This document shows positions 62,757 to 64,000 of a DNA stretch of 64,000 bases, in pieces. The stretch is from Artocarpus heterophyllus. Lineage: Eukaryota; Streptophyta; Magnoliopsida; Rosales; Moraceae. Within the stretch, counting starts at the first letter, position 1. Every line of letters starts with the position of its first letter. Location: assembly GCA_025403435.1 (NCBI GenBank), contig JAJQZP010000230.1:62001-126000 (forward strand), given 5' to 3'. A program made the translations under genes and the position numbers. The notes under the pieces were generated by a model. It saw nothing but the letters and a program-made list of their open reading frames with translations. It was not told the origin of the DNA and ran no database searches.

Positions 62757-64000
62757 TTTTTTACATGTAAGAATTGAGAATATGGTTTGATTGAAAATTT
62801 GCAATTAGAAGCGAGTAGAGAAGACGAAAACAAGCCCGTCCTCTAGGTTATCCGAAAACGACACGCCCTAACGTAGGCCCCATGATATGAAATGAAATGA
62901 TATCTGAGTTGAGTTGTTTTAGTGGGTCCAACCAAGTGTTTAATTTGGGAAGAGGGAGGAGTAATAAATAACTAAATATGGATTCCTTGGCAAAAGAAAA
63001 AATTATAACCATTTAGGGATGTGAAGTGTACGTCTCTTTAACTCCATCAACAAGACACCGTCCCCGCATCATTTGCTATCCGTTCCTTTCGATGGGCCCA
63101 CGACCTGGCACGCTCTCTCCTCTGTGGGCCCGCTATCACCTACTTTCTTGCTAGAAAACAACCAAGGCCCACAAAGTGTCCCACGACCAGTGACCACTTG
63201 GGCCACCCAAGCCCGAAAAATGACAATGTACGAGTAAGGAAGAAAGCTAGCAGATAGCATGGGCCTAAAAACCTTTATCCATAACACCTGCTAGTCTGTT
63301 TCTTTTCTTCTTTCCTCTCTCTCTTTCTTTTAAGAGAAAAAGTAAAAGAATAAAAGAAATTTCATACTGAGATTTTTTCCTTTTACTTCTTTCTTTGAAA
63401 GGAATTTCCTTTATTTTTCGGGTGATCTAAAATTCTGAAAGTTGTCCTTTGAGTTTCAAGAAAAAATAATCCTAAAATCTACCGTGAGTTACGGAGCTCT
63501 TACATGTTTCAGTATAAATTTTTAATTCTAACTTATTTTTTTAATGACTTGTTAATACTATATTTTTAATGTCATATCTATCTTTTGTCATAATTATTAA
63601 GTCTTGTAATTGTAAAAATAAACTTTTAATATTAAAATATTTTTAAAGAAACTGATGATCAAAAAGAAAAAGTTAATGGATCAACCAATTGGAATCAAAT
63701 GTCAAATTTATTATATGTTATGTGTAGAGTTAAATTTACCATAAAATTTAACATATAATAAATTTGACAAAAAAATAACATTATAGTAGGAATTTTTTAC
63801 ACTCAAATACCAAAATGTATCATTAAGACATCAATTTAACATTGCATTTGAGATGCTATTCTGTTGGCCTTTTTCTAAGATCTTCCTCTCAATGTTCAAC
63901 TCCAACCAAAGAAACGCTCACCAAGTCATTTGGCATCCGTGTTGTATCTCTGAAGAACATGAATTTTCTCTCATTATTCAAGCGTGACATTTATTTAATC
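62757..64000. other. Intergenic region to the window edge
   Basis: No gene is recognised. The stretch 63040-63240 is GC-richer with several GGGCCC/GGCCCA words (telo-box or TCP-like), then a CT-rich tract (63298-63330). It could be the promoter and leader of a gene, but no coding follows within the window. Confidence 0.4.

Overview
This is nuclear DNA from a flowering plant, almost certainly a eudicot and probably a rosid tree. The evidence is AT-rich intergenic sequence, short GT-AG introns, plant-only families (GPI-anchored lipid transfer proteins, a vicilin/sucrose-binding-type cupin, an Ole e 6-type pollen protein, a PPR protein, an F-box/kelch protein of the SKIP30 type), a chloroplast psbA insertion, and many plant transposon remnants. 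The species cannot be named from the sequence.

Layout. 0-4.6 kb: AT-rich DNA and a solo LTR (724-2864). 4.7-7.0 kb: a broken PPR gene on the minus strand. 7.5-16.4 kb: a transposon graveyard (MULE-like element, solo LTR, non-autonomous hAT with a perfect 8-bp target duplication, SINEs, MITEs) plus a relic of the 3' flank of a second vicilin-like gene. 16.5-18.5 kb: a vicilin-like pseudogene. 19.8-21.1 kb: a transmembrane RING-H2 gene split by a 524-bp insert. 22.3-24.1 kb: an intact five-exon gene for an organelle-type ribosomal protein uL24. 27.0-27.8 kb: an intact two-exon Ole e 6-like gene. 29-34 kb: LTR-derived repeats with a nested Harbinger-like element, then a minisatellite. 34.5-35.0 kb: nuclear copy of chloroplast psbA. 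35.4-43.1 kb: three lipid-transfer-protein genes, two of them head to head. 47.8-50.1 kb: an intact SKIP30-like gene. 51.7-54.9 kb: a TRM82/WDR4 pseudogene that keeps its introns. 58.4-62.8 kb: a truncated Copia element interrupted by a 2.4-kb solo LTR.

The intact genes are unrelated housekeeping, cell-surface or pollen-type genes; nothing suggests a cluster with a shared pathway beyond the LTPG tandem family. The clearest theme is decay. Four protein genes (PPR, vicilin-like, RING-H2, TRM82) are broken, while uL24, Ole e 6-like, the LTPGs and SKIP30 are clean. From memory, the Arabidopsis counterparts of the PPR and TRM82 relics are neighbours (At1g03100 and At1g03110), so both may be remnants of one duplicated block. 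A second theme is that three unrelated LTRs each carry GC-rich 14-bp palindromic words with 6-bp arms and a 2-bp centre.
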